A stretch of DNA of 64,000 nucleotides from Mermis nigrescens (taxonomy: Eukaryota; Nematoda; Enoplea; Mermithida; Mermithidae), in the NCBI GenBank assembly GCA_036768485.1, contig JAVLUZ010000729.1:558001-622000 (forward strand). The letters run 5' to 3'. Position numbers and translations under genes: made by a program. The notes beneath the pieces were generated by a model. The model saw only the letters and a list, made by a program, of their open reading frames with translations. It did not search any database and was not told the origin of the DNA. Shown here piece by piece: positions 11,501 through 22,930 of this stretch (the first letter of the stretch is position 1; every line of letters begins with the position of its first letter).

Positions 11501-14500
11501 GCAATATCACAACTGGAGAGCCGGAGGGGATTTTTGGCAAATTAATTAGCGGTAACTAATGAATTCGAAAAAGAAACGAATAATCGCACATTAAGGCATC
11601 GGCATACAATTTATTTGAGGGACTCAGGTGGGCGACACCCAAAATATTTGGATGAGAGGGTCTGGCGATTTCTCGTCGTATTATCACGATTCTCTGTGTC
11701 TCTGGAAGTATTGAATCTCTTTTATATGGCGATTTATGGGGAAAGGCACTGGAAAAAGGATTTTCTGCTAAAAATCGCCAAAAAGTCTTATTGGGCGAAT
11801 TTGTTTAGCCTTTTCAGAAATTAAAGACTTAAAGAATTTGATTGAGATCTTATCACCGAAATTTATCGTTTACTTCCCGCCCATCCGAATAAAATCTTTT
11901 ACAAAATAACTCAGAGCGTCTAGAGCATTTTACGATTCTGCTGAGTCTTAGGTCCAAATTCTAAAGGCGCACCTGAAATCGAGACGTTCTGAAAAGTTTT
12001 GACGACTTTTAACTATTTATGTCATAAAAAGAAGGCTTGAGGGCGAAATTTTGGTTTTATATCGCACTTTGCGGCAAAATCGCGATAACCATTATTCTCG
12101 CGCTAAGATCCTACATCCATCGCTGCGAACGAAAATCGTTTCTACCTAAAAGTAATTGTTGAACAGCGAGAGTGGTCAGTCACTATATGTGGACAACGGC
12201 CTAATTCTGGAGGAGGCTTCCGGTTGGGCAAAATTGTTAAAAACGGCACCAAAAATTCAGTTTGGGGTCTGCCGATTTTTGCGGGGTCTGCCAAATTCTC
12301 GAAGGGGTAAGGAGCATACATGGACTGCGACCAAATTCTGGGGGCCCAATGGGGCAAAATCACCAAAAAATAACACCTAAACTTCAATTCTGGGGGTCTA
12401 TCGATGTGGGAGGGGGATTCGCCGGATTCTCGTAGGCGGGGGTTCAGAGCCCCACTCCCATGTGCGGTAGGGGAGGCCAGATCATAGATGCACAGCATGG
12501 CCGATCTGGGGAGGGTCAGCCGGTCTGGGGGGTCAAGAATTGAACTTTTTGGGACAAAATGACCTCAAAACTAATATAAACGCTAAAATTGCGTTTAAAA
12601 CTACGTTATTACTCAGTTTCCGATCAATTTATAACAGTTTTGAAGAAATATTTCAATTTTCATTCATTTTTTGCCTTCATTTTGCCTCATTCTCCCAAGA
12701 AGAATTTTCCATTCTTTCCATTTTGGGGGGTCAGACCCCCCACCACCATCCCATCCCCCACGTGCATGTCTGGTCCAGACCACACCTGGGCGTGGGGGTT
12801 TGGGGGTATGCAACCCCCCGAGAAACCAAAATACCTCCCCAGAAATCAAAATATCCCCCCCGAATTCAATTTTTAAAAATTTTTTTCCGTTTTTTTCGCA
12901 ATTTTTTGATGCCAATGGATAGTGCTCGATGAGAAACGTCGAAAAATGGTCGTTTTTTCGCCATACCACCATTTTTAATGGCCATTTTTTGACCTTTGAA
13001 AAATCTTGCACCCTCCCAGAATTTTCTTGCTGCCCACGTATGGTCCAGACCCCTAAGTCCCCCACGCCCATGTGTGGTGGTCACTAATCGATATTTTTGA
13101 TGCCCTGTAGAGATTTTCGAGATTCATATTTTCTTAAATCTTTTTCAATATGGTTTCTCAACTTTTTGTTTGTCGCTAATTGGAAACAGAAATTACTTTT
13201 TTTAGTGAAAACTTGGCTTATCATTCGCCTTGCTTGTTCAATTGCATTACACGCCTGCAGCTAAATAAGCAATAGATGTATAATTGACGCCATTTTAGCA
13301 CAAAAAATAATTTATTGGAGGAAATTTCGGGGTCAATTCCTTCAAAAGGTTTTTAAAATTTTTATAATCACGCGGTAAAGCTTCAAAATTTTCTAATAAA
13401 AATTCGATTTGATGTAATTACTATCATCAAGGAACTTTTGGTCAAATAAACGTTCCCTATGGGATTTTGGGCAAAAGTTTCTCAGCGTTATTTGTCCTTT
13501 CCTGTACGCTCAGCGGAGATTCATTTGCTAGAACATGGCAATATTTACGCGAATTTCTAAAACATCACAAATAAGTACCCATTTTCCATTTCAAAATATT
13601 TATATAAGGCGTACTTCGGTGTTCATCGAATTTAGCCTAAAATCGCAGCTGGGTTGTTTACCTAGAATGATATTTTAATGACATTTGTTGACGTGTCAGC
13701 GACGGACCACACGAATTCGCCTCAGTAGCCGTTCTGGTCATTTTTCTTTCATTTTGAATATGACAGGTCCGAAAATTCGCCTACCTTGACAATCCTTTAA
13801 GTTAAGCCGCAAGGAGGCTTGCTTATTTTAAGCTTATTTTGCCGCTTGACTTTTCTAATTTTTGCAACCGACTCAATTAAATTCGTGCGAAGAGCGATGA
13901 ATAATTGGAAATATGGCATAAAAATAAACGCAAATTAATTGCTAATTGAGCACAAGCATAAAACATACAATTCTAGATGTTTTTCAGGCAGGGGTGCGTG
14001 GTTCTGAAATTAAGCCTGAGTCAGATTATGCAAAAATATACTAAAGAATAATGGTTGCCATCGATTTAGCGTTGAATTTATGGAAAATAAGTATAAAGTG
14101 TTCGAACGATCAGAAATGTACAACGCAGAAATTCTGCTGGAGCCTCAAAAATTTTCTAAATTGAGTATTTTTGCTTAAAAAGTTGACACTTGAAACAAGC
14201 TTTCTCGGTCTGACGACGATGCTTTTTTTCTCTTCGCAAGAAACGCAAAAATATTTTAGAAAAATTCAATGGATTGAATGAACGATTACGCAAGTATAGA
14301 CCAAAAATTGGCTTATTGACACGAATTAAGTTGAAATTTCGGCAATTATCTCTTGGGTCATAGTCTTTCCCGAATCCTCAGATTTGAACCTAGTTTTGAA
14401 AAAATCTCGTAAACTTCTAATTTACCGGCGGATTGAGTTGCGTACCAATGGCGGTCTCCTCGGCCCCCTAAATTTAATTTATCCTCGTATCGTACTGATT

Positions 14501-17500
14501 TGCTCTAGTAAGATTTTCTAACTTAGTTTTTCAATATTTAATCAAAAATGTATAGTTTCTCTTAAATTTTACTCGAGACTTTGGTTTTCGTCGTGTTTTG
14601 ATGAGAAAACTTTAAAGCTGCTTGTGATCGGTCGTAAAGTCAGCATTTTCATCAGGAATAGATTTCCTTTTTTTGTTAATTCTCACACATAAAACTTGTC
14701 TTTTTTTATTTTTGTTTGTATATAATTGAAAGATTTTTTGGAGAACTTTCGGTCTCGGTTTGTTGTTATTTCTTGATTTTCCCAGAAAAAGGCATTTTTA
14801 CATTTAACGAAATTGCGACTAAATTTTCAAATTTTTTATTAATTTTTAATCCTTAACTTTCGAAAGAAAAAATCAAAATTGTGAGCACTCAAGGAAAAGA
14901 ATTCATCAAAAGTTATTGAATTTTTCGGAAAAATGCAGTTTCGTCAATGGAATATCGTGTTGTTTTTCCATTAATTACCATTTTTTTCAATTTTTTCATT
15001 TCAAACTATTATTATTGATATTAATATCGGCTTTACTTCCTCCCGAAAATGTCGTCAAGCATTCCTATAGACGTGGACATGTTTTTTTCGCTCAAATTCC
15101 TAAAAAATGGAATTTTCACTCAACGTAAGCGTGACGTATGCGAGTCAACGCAAAATCGGAACATTTTTTAGCTTTCGAGTATGATTTTCGAGATTTCGCT
15201 CCGAACACATAGATATTTTTTTAACTCCTCCTACGCCTTATTGAATTAACATCTTAAATCTTGTGCTCAAACGCTTGTTGACACGTTGCTGCTTTTGCTA
15301 AATGTCACATTGTCAGCTGTTTTTAGCAATTGTCGGAATGGAATATTTTTTTACCTCAAATAATTTTTATGTTGCCGAAATCTAAAACACCGCCGTGGAC
15401 TGCGGAAAAAGCTGGAAGTCAGTCGTCTTGTTATTGTCCTTTCGAATGCAGCCGATCTTTTCAATAATGCCGAAAAAGTCGATTTAATAAAAATTTACAT
15501 TCTGTATAATAAATTTATAATCACAAATGCAAGCATGGCCGGTCTGGGGGTTAGCCAGGGAGCTTTTTTCAGTAAAAATGATCTCAAAAACTAGTACACT
15601 AATGCTAAAATAGCGTAGAAAATATGCTATTCTACAGTTTTTGATTAATTTCAAGCATCCTAGCAGTAAATTTTTAAATTCGCCTAGTTTTGGTCTTCAC
15701 TGTGCCTTAATTTTTTAATAAAATTTTCTATTTTTTTCATTTGGAGGATCTTGACTTCATCTACCACGTGCATCACAGACCATAGAAATAAATGAGAAAA
15801 AAGAAAGAATCGATAATTCGTCGTTGATCGAATGGGATTTGCTATTCCTATTCCAATACGGTTATGGAATTATTTTTCGTCGGCTCTCATTTATTCTTCT
15901 CTGAATTTCTTATAATATATTACAGTCGATCATTCTACTTAACTAGACATGCACGTGCGGGTTAGGGTTCCATTTAAACCTCCAGAATGAAAAAATGAGA
16001 TATTTTCTGAAAGAAACGACAGATTAAGGGCGCAAAACGGATGAAAACGAAAGCCTTTCTGCAAAATAACCAGAAACTGTCTTTTAGCAACGTTTTTACC
16101 CTATTTAGCATCAGTGCTTATTTTTAACATTATTTTGCCTCGGAAAAGCGCTTTGCCTGACCCCCTCCAGTGCAGACCAGCTGACCCCATCCTTTATATC
16201 GGCTTTGCCGTACATAATGCTCCTAAATTTATAATACACAATTTTTTCTCCTTGATTAAATTAAACTGAAAGATTTGATATTCAAGTAATGGATTTATAA
16301 CACCGTCGTAGGTACATGTTTTTAAAGAAATTGACAGTCGACCTCCAGAATGCCTGTTTGATTTTTCACAAAAGGCTGCTGGATCTCGCAAAATTTTGAA
16401 TTAAAAAAAGGCAATGAGATGCAATTTTACGCATTTTTCGCTATTTTTTAACTTGCGTATATTGAAAATTATTTAGTAAGAATTATCACAATCATGTTTT
16501 CTTTTATGAAAACGCGAGCTTATGTTTTTTGAAACTCATTATTTTAAATTAAAAATTTTTTGCATTCTGAAAAAAGTCCTACGAACGATTGTCTGCTATA
16601 TTTGTCTTGTTTCACGAAAATTCAAGGTGAAAAAAACAAAAATGACTCTGCAGAATGCAGCACCGGAAGTCTGGTGGCATGACATTTCTTTTGAAAATCG
16701 CATCTGTCAAGCTCTTAACTTTCCATCTAAGCTTCAATTTAAGTGCTGGTGAACTTTAAAAAGAACAAGCTACGATTTCCGGTTGCTTAAGAAAATTATG
16801 AATCCTTGAATCCTAAGATTGTTTTTGTCATATTTTGCGCTTGAATTTCAAGTATTCCTGACATCTCGAGATTACATAATCAGAGATCAAATAGACGCCT
16901 ACCTCGCAAATGCTGTTTTTATTCTAGATTTGCTAATTTCACGACTTTAAATTCGACTCTTGATTTCGATCAATCATAGTATCAGCTCGTTCCGTGCAAG
17001 TTTAGCGATTCCTGCTTAAAAGTTTGCATAAAATATTTCTTCTACGTGAATTAAACTTCCAAACGAGCTGAATATTTAAATCATGAATTGATGTTTTATA
17101 CCTTTACAGTCAACTTTGTCCAGATATGCTAATTTTTTAAAACAAATTTTTCGAAGAAATAAATTAAGTAAATCGATCATAAAAAACGAATGTTCTTTCA
17201 GCTTTGAACGGTCACAAGAAATCGGCCGCTTTTTCATGCCAGGACCGCCAAGGCCAAGCTCCGCCCACTTTCCTATGCGCCGACCAACCAGCGCCCGCGT
17301 CGGTCATCTCATTGGCCCAACGGGGTTGTTTCGCGCCGCCACCTGCTTCGCCTGCGGATCTCGTATCGCCATCTTACTGTAGCAACTACGTCGAACACGA
17401 AATTAACGGGTTGATGATAAATGCCAATTTCGCGCCGGGCGCCGCCGGCGGCAAGCCGATACCGCCCAGGACCAATTTCAGCACCAAGCAATTGACCGAA

Positions 17501-19093
17501 TTGGAGAAGGAATTTCATACGAATAAATATCTGACCCGGGCGAGGCGACTCGAAATCGCCAGCATGCTCGGCTTGAACGAAACTCAAGTTAAAATTTGGT
17601 ACGATAATTTAATCCTTTTCGTATTGATAAACTAATTCCTTATTAAATATAAATTGAATTTGTTCTTGGATTCAAAAGTACATACATACATATGTACACA
17701 GATTACGATGAAAATATAATTTTTGTATTTTATCGTTTTTTATAATTGTTAGCGTTCTCGCTAAACATTTTTTGAGTGACAATTCATACGTAGCTTACAT
17801 TTTTCCCGGATTTTCATGTTTAATGCGTGCGTTTTATAATTTATTCTAAAGAATGTACGTAGTTTATGGCCAGCGCGCGTAGCGCAGTTTAGTGCAGCCC
17901 AAAATTAAAAAATATGATTCGAAGCCGTGAATAATTTTTTCTGAAAATTCAGTGAAATTTTTCGAATATGTTAATTATTAAAAAATTTTTAATACTTTGA
18001 AATTTGGGAAGTTAAATATTAAAAATTGACCCATTTGCAGCTTATGCCCTCCTACTCATCAGCAGGCCACATCGCATACCTTGCCATCGAACATGGGGAC
18101 CTTCTTAGGTGGAAGGACGATGCAAAAATTAGGGAAAAATGACATGGAGACGTTTTTTTCCTAAATTTTGGAGGGGCAGTCCCTCATGCAATGCAAGATT
18201 ATATGCTTTAGGCGGATCTTAAAAAGGGACAAAGATGTTAGGGGTCCCCACCCAAAGTTGGTCGTCCCCATCCTTCCCAAAGTCGAAAACTTCTTGAACC
18301 GAATTTAGGCAAAAATTTCCGTTTTTTGGCCATTTTTGGTGCATTTTTTTCTTGGCCAAAACTTGGAAATCATCTATCTTCATACAATTAAAAATAGACG
18401 GGGCCCAAGATTTTGAGCCGTTACATGTATGATCTTTGTTGACGTCCCCGAACAATTGGTGTCATTTTTAATAATCTTGAATCGCTAATATTGAACGAAA
18501 TGGAAGCGTCGATTTATAGACATCTTTAGTCTGTCGACGTAATTTTTTTAAAATTAGAAACGTCGAAAAAATCAAATTATTCGTAGAAGTCGGATTTTGA
18601 ATCAGACAGTTTGTTGTGCTTCGGATTTCAGTCATCTGACATTTAATTGTTCTAAAATAATTTTTTGCCGTTTAAAGTTAAGTTTAGTGTTTGGTTTCGA
18701 TGCTTATTTTTAATTCTAAAATTTGATTATTTGTAATTTTTTCAAATATCGCTCGGTCCATTCGGCGAATTTAATTGACTAATTACAAGGTTTCAAAACC
18801 GACGCATGAAGCACAAAAAGAGGCAAAAGGAGAAATTATTCGTTCGCCATTTATCCGGCGATTCGAATATGAATAATCAATATTCGACCGATTGTGTGGC
18901 CAAATTCGGGACCGGCGCCGACGACTGCGTCGGCCAAACGTTGCCGTCGGATGACAGCTACGGATCCGGTACCGGGTCGCCGGTGATCGGTGGCTCCCGG
19001 AACGCCGCCGGTCTCCTAATTTGCGAGTCTGCTGATCCCGCGTCGTCGGCTCGACCATCAATTTCGACAATTTTTGCCAGTCTGGTCGCTTAA
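4676..19093 (+). CDS. lab: labial/Hox1-class homeodomain transcription factor, 3 coding exons
   Basis: Coding exons 4676-5522, 17202-17598 and 18790-19093 join in phase (1+2, then 2+1) to 515 codons plus stop. Seen: an Ala/Ser-rich N-terminus, a [10 protein letters not shown] motif at residues about 267-276, a roughly 100-residue linker, and a homeodomain at about 368-427. The homeodomain reads [17 protein letters not shown], then [11 protein letters not shown], then [17 protein letters not shown] across the last splice. Known: YKWM is the labial-type hexapeptide that contacts PBC/Exd/CEH-20 cofactors, and helix 3 WFQNRRMK binds TAAT-like sites; labial-class proteins pattern the anterior body. 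Intron 1 is 11.7 kb with donor GTACCT and acceptor TTCTTTCAG. Intron 2 splits homeodomain codon 48 (Trp). The ATG at 4676 is the first in frame, but the frame stays open back to an acceptor-like site at 4617-4618, so an upstream coding exon or trans-splicing is possible. The orthology group is secure; the symbol follows the family name. Confidence 0.93.
5690..5990 (-). repeat. R1 dispersed repeat copy (reverse)
   Basis: In reverse it carries the R1 landmarks: the cores TTTTCGGCGTTTAGCGTC and GACTATTGTCTATTCAAT, and a GAGCCAAAA flank. See the R1 copy at 19160 for the clearest version. Confidence 0.6.
6214..7037 (+). mobile_element. Non-autonomous hAT-like element
   Basis: It starts CAGTGGCGGATCCAGGATTT, a terminus typical of hAT-type elements, and the far end carries a diverged inverted version. 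The body matches 55069-55755 in order, including a CCAAAAACAGTCAAAAA stretch, a GCGAAATAGCGTTTTTT stretch and the palindrome CCGGCGCAAAGCGCCGG. No transposase frame is present. Target-site duplications are not clear. Confidence 0.6.
10690..11460 (+). promoter_or_regulatory. Candidate intronic enhancer block of labial
   Basis: This is a GC-richer island in an AT-rich intron with no matching repeat elsewhere in the window. CCTTTGATC (TCF/LEF consensus) at 10840-10848 overlaps TGATCTATTG (Hox/PBC composite) at 10844-10853. CTGTCA (Meis/Homothorax) follows at 10867-10872. Open frames here show no recognisable domain, so I read it as non-coding. The motifs are observed; enhancer function is inference. 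Confidence 0.4.
12290..12700 (+). repeat. R2 then R4 dispersed repeats
   Basis: The R2 part (CCAAATTCTGGGGGCCC, GGGGCAAAAT, TCTATCGATG) matches 37420-37610. From about 12485 the R4 part (GCACAGCATGGCCGATCTGG, then ACAAAATGACCTCAAAAACT-like sequence) matches 15530-15790, 24590-24740, 51240-51480 and 62870-63140. Confidence 0.6.
12720..13075. repeat. R3 C-rich repeat with inverted C/G arms
   Basis: Blocks of CCCCC and GGGGG alternate with AGAAATCAAAATA. Positions 12780-12910 are nearly identical to 39800-39945 (CACCTGGGCGTGGGGG, then CAATTTTTTGATGCCA). Open frames on both strands arise from the C-rich composition and are not genes. Confidence 0.65.
15530..15790 (+). repeat. R4 dispersed repeat copy
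   Basis: It opens CAAGCATGGCCGGTCTGGGG and continues with AAAATGATCTCAAAAACTAG and TGCTAAAATAGCGTAGAAA, shared with the other R4 copies. Confidence 0.6.
17202..17598 (+). CDS. lab: labial exon 2 (linker and homeodomain helices 1-2)
   Basis: It follows a TTCTTTCAG acceptor and starts with two bases that complete the codon left open by exon 1. It encodes a Pro/Ala-rich linker and homeodomain positions 1 to 48, ending in KI plus the first two bases of Trp48. The unspliced continuation soon reaches a stop and destroys helix 3, so the donor at 17599 is required. Confidence 0.95.
17599..18789 (+). other. lab: labial intron 2, inside homeodomain codon 48
   Basis: Donor GTACGA and acceptor ATTACAAG, 1.19 kb. 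It carries a reverse C-rich repeat (R5 type) at about 18180-18460 and otherwise AT-rich sequence. Confidence 0.9.
18790..19093 (+). CDS. lab: labial exon 3 (homeodomain helix 3 and C-terminus)
   Basis: It begins after ATTACAAG with G plus TTT, completing W48 and F49 of the homeodomain: [15 protein letters not shown]. An acidic, Ser/Gly-rich tail of about 80 residues follows, ending at TAA 19091-19093. A His replaces the usual Gln in RRMKQKK of labial proteins. Long antisense frames here are shadows. Confidence 0.93.
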
Positions 19094-19159
19094 ACGATAT
19101 CAACTCTCAGGCTTGTGCTTACTGCGCGTAAAAACTTGGCTTAGAACCATGCGTGTTGA

Positions 19160-19460
19160 GGGGGCTAGGTGTTTTGAACAACCCCAGAATTGTTACTTTT
19201 TCAAAAATTATAGAAAGTGTGCTCTTTTGAGCTTTTTTAGCTCATTTTTGGCTCAAAAGTCTTTAATTTTCGGCGCTTCGCACCATATACACATTGTTGG
19301 ACTATATTTTGTTCAAATTACTCGATTTTTAAAATTTGTTCGCAATTTTTTCATGTTTTTATGTTCTAGAAAAAACGAGCATTGACCGGAACGTCAAAAA
19401 CAGGGCACTTTATAAAAATTTTCTGGGCCTCCCCCAGAATTCAAATGCTGTACATGTATG
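19160..19460 (+). repeat. R1 dispersed repeat, clearest copy
   Basis: Order of landmarks: GGGGCTAGG start, TTTTCGGCGCTTCGCACCAT core, ACTATATTTTGTTCAAATTA, TTTATGTTCTAGAAAAAACG, GGAACGTCAAAAACA, GGGCACTTT, and a CCCAGAATTC then ATGCTGTACATGTAT end. Other copies: 24290-24590, 31140-31450, 32740-33080, 41440-41790, 43220-43530, 52740-53060 (+) and 5690-5990, 38510-38960 (-). Partial copies lie near 8495, 33110 and 48950. It has no coding capacity, so it is probably a non-autonomous element. Confidence 0.75.
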
Positions 19461-19487
19461 CTTAGAATGTATTGAATTCTCATAAAT

Positions 19488-19758
19488 GCCTAGGTGGCGA
19501 ATCCAGGAGGAGGGCGTAGCCCCAAATTTTAATAATAGTGTCCAAAATTGTCAAAATCCGTCCATTATGATCAAGGAAAGTGTCGGATTTTTACCGTCTA
19601 GACAGAGCAATTTGCGAAATAGCGCGAAAAGCCGGATAAATTACGGAAACAGGGCTAAAATCGTCAAAAAATACGCATTATTCTCTATTGCGCCCAACTA
19701 TTTTTTGGCGACAAGGGGGGGGCGAATACCTTACCCCAGCCCCCTTTAAACCTTTGCT
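19488..19758 (+). mobile_element. Short hAT-like element remnant
   Basis: The left end TAGGTGGCGAATCCAGGAGG and the C-rich right end CAGCCCCCTTTAAACC resemble the termini at 6214-7037 and 55069-55755. No coding capacity. Confidence 0.4.
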
Positions 19759-20439
19759 GGATAATTAAATGGACGGACGGGAATTTCAGCGGATTATCCG
19801 AGAGAATGAAAAAATTAGACTTATTATTGAAAAAAGCTGTAAAGAATTAATGCTAAAAATTACGATTCCGAATTTTTACAATTGTACTAAAAATCACCAA
19901 TAATAAAACTATAAAGTAATAAAAAAATCTAAAAATAAAAATCTCAAGTGATGGACGTAGTTCTTTGCTATTTTACATCAACATCGTGTTTTTTGAGACT
20001 TAATAAAGCTAAAATGCTTATCATTCATTTTGATGGTCTGATCGGCCGCGTTGTTGCATCTATCTTTACATTCTCTATTTTGACAAAGCAAAAGTTAAAT
20101 TGGGATATAATGGATTTAATGATAAAAGTGTAATAGGAGAGATTTGTGAAAGTATCTAAGGTAAAAGGAAATATAGTTTGAAGGATAAAGTGAATAAGAC
20201 GTTTTAATGAGTTGCAAAGACACATACTACTATTAAGTCGCTTCATTTATTTTTAAGCTAATTATCTTTTTCCGTCAATTTTTCCATAAATTGCCCGAAT
20301 GGCACGATCAACTAAATGCCGATGATGATTCTATTATTAAACAGTCAGTTCGTAGCAAAAATGTATTATTAATGTATTGCTTATGACTGATATGCATATA
20401 TTACTGTACTTTAGTGTACGCAAGTTTTGCTTTTCAGGC

Positions 20440-20660
20440 TTCGAACTAATTACTGTAATTATACGTGGGACGTGTTCCGTCCGGTTTCATTGCACGAACG
20501 GCGGTCGATTCATCATGCCGGTACGACCGAGCTACAGTATACCCGCGGGATTACTGTAGCTTTATCGAAGAAAAATTTTTTCCTGCGTATCCGGGCCACC
20601 CTAACGACCCCACGGCGCATTATATTAATCTCCGTCCGTCCGTGCGATTTGGAGCATTAT
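20440..20660. promoter_or_regulatory. GC-richer non-repeat block 3' of labial
   Basis: It stands out by composition from its AT-rich surroundings and has no match to the window's repeats. It opens with the near-palindrome TAATTACTGTAATTA, two homeodomain-type cores in inverted order. A 90-residue open frame from about 20465 has no recognisable domain. Reading it as a regulatory element is inference. Confidence 0.25.
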
Positions 20661-22930
20661 TATTGCATATATGTATATATATACATACTAATGCATACCT
20701 ATATTATGTGTATTTTTTGCATTACTATGAAATATAATACAAGGATAATGCCATAAACGTTATATTGTTCATTTTTTCGTTTCGTCAATCAATACTTTAA
20801 CGTAATGAGCGAAAATTATATCCAGGGTATTTTGATGCAAACTTTGCGTATGCATATGTATGCTTGTGTGATAACTACGTCGTTTCTGATATTTCAGTTC
20901 ATCGAAACAAAATTTATGGTCGATGTTTCGCTTTTTTGGCGCGTTACGAATCAACATATTTTTATACTGTGAATCAATCCTATGCGCTATTACAAACGTA
21001 GCATTATCTAATTACATATACTGGGTGGGCCAAAAAAAGACAACGACAATTTTAGCTATCACTTCGCTAATTGAATGCAGTGTAAAGCAGCGTAAAGTAA
21101 ACAATGTCATTTTTAGTCTTAAGCATCGAAAACCCCGACAAACAAAATTATGCACAAATTTGTAAAAATGGGGAATACAAAACCCGACTCAGTAACATTT
21201 AGTACTTTTAACGCAAAGCGAAGTATAGTAAAATTTGTTTCTATGCATGATATAGCTGCATTAATGCAAAGAATGATGCTCGCAGAAAAGACGAAACTTA
21301 AGCGAGTATTGTGAAAAGGTTTTTTATCGTTTATTTTATTTCATAAATCAACCAATCAACTAGATGTCATGGATTTTCTGAATCGGCAATTAGGTGTGGA
21401 AAATGGCTGGACAAAAAATTTGAGCAAATAAAAAATACAGCACTGGAAAAGCCCCTCTGTAACATGAATTATCGACAAAAATTACGACGAGAAGATTTAA
21501 GGGTACTAATGATAAAATATGATAAAAGGACGCGTTTTCTTTCACAATACTGCTATCACTATGAAGTTCAGCACCGTTGAAGCCAAAACTTTTCCCTATA
21601 TTTTTGAGCAAACCACATGAAAGAAAAGCTTTCGATTAAACGTTGCTGTCCTTTTTTTGCCCGCCTCCATTGTATGTACATAAAGTGCTTTGCTAAGCTT
21701 TCAGATTGCCTGTATTTCCTCGGAAATAAAATGAGTTCAGCAATCAAATTCAGAGATAACATACAGTTGTTTGATCTATCAAACTGTAGCCAGTCCATGT
21801 GCAAATGATGAGAGAGTTTTATGGGTGGTCGCTCCCTCCTTTGGATAACATAAAAAAGGAATGTGATTTTTTAAATTGTTTTTTACCGCAAATTTTCCGA
21901 CGTTTCGTGCCGACTTTTTGTTCGATTGATGAAAATTTAGACAAGTAAACACTTTTCTACGCAAAATAGGAGAAAATTGTGAATTTTTGAATTCTGATTA
22001 AAATTTTGCATTGAAAAAAACAAAAATTTATATCTCGCGTATGAATGGTTGACCTTTAGGGCTAGTGCATCAGATAGTATATGTACATATTAGATTGCTT
22101 GAAGTAAAGTTGGGGCACGATCCCTTCACAAAAAACCCAGAACGCAGTAAGAAATACGCATGCTATGTGTCTCAAAACTTGCACAAAAACGCCCACAAGT
22201 GTATCGGTTTTATCGACGGAATTAATTATTCAACTGAGGTAAATTTTTCAATGCTTTTATTATGTATATTGACACCAACTACGATAACCCGCAAAACACT
22301 AAAGAGGCATAAAAGATTAGGTCACTTTCCTCTCCGTTATAATTGAAATTGCTTTCCGGTCCACTGTTTTAAAAACGAATAAGATATTTTGCGCCTGAGT
22401 TGCCGAATTTTTCCTCTTGGGATTGAGTTGCTCTGCCTTGTACTCCTGAATTCATAAGAATCAGCTACGGCTGGATTGTTTTGCCATAAAAATGTATCCT
22501 AAGTACGATAAATTAAATTGAACGATAATTTTTATTGAAAAAAATTTTTGAAAATGAAGTAAAGTGACTGCTAACTTAATTTGGAGGTGTTGCGAGTGAA
22601 AAGAGGTTCTTATCTTATTTTATTTATCCAAATATTGGCCTCAGTGCTCCAAGATTGAATAAGGTGATAACATCCAAGCTATGGCGACAAATAGCCTTTA
22701 TTGCAGCGAAGCCTATTCGTCGCTTCTACCTAAAAATGTTAGAGATCTGCAACGGAAAATCAAAATGAAAAGAAAAGATTAAAAAATTGAAAATAAAAAA
22801 TTCAAAAAATCTTCATAAAAAACCATCATGCTTTTTCGGGAAAGGCTTCCGCTTCCACCCAATAGTAGTTTCTGCCCTCAATGCTGCAGTACCTACATAC
22901 TTACAGATTTTTTTCTAATAAAACTGGAAA

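Larger units (their letters stand above)
5523..17201 (+). other. lab: labial intron 1 (11.7 kb)
   Basis: It is bounded by GTACCT and TTCTTTCAG. Identified contents: R1 copy 5690-5990, hAT-like element 6214-7037, R5-type copies about 9360-9560 and 10080-10380, R2/R4 copies about 10380-10560 and 12290-12700, R3 copy 12720-13075, R4 copy 15530-15790, and the GC-richer block 10690-11460. The stretches 7040-9340, 13090-15520 and 15800-17100 are AT-rich with nothing recognised. Confidence 0.85.

Noticed and set aside
12540..13084. Overlapping 70-135 codon frames on both strands
   Set aside because: They fall wholly in R3/R4 repeats, and related C-rich sequence recurs at other positions without preserved frames.
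20465..20737. 90-codon open frame as a small gene
   Set aside because: No recognisable domain, a non-ATG start, and it runs into an AT-rich simple tract. Kept only as a possible regulatory block.
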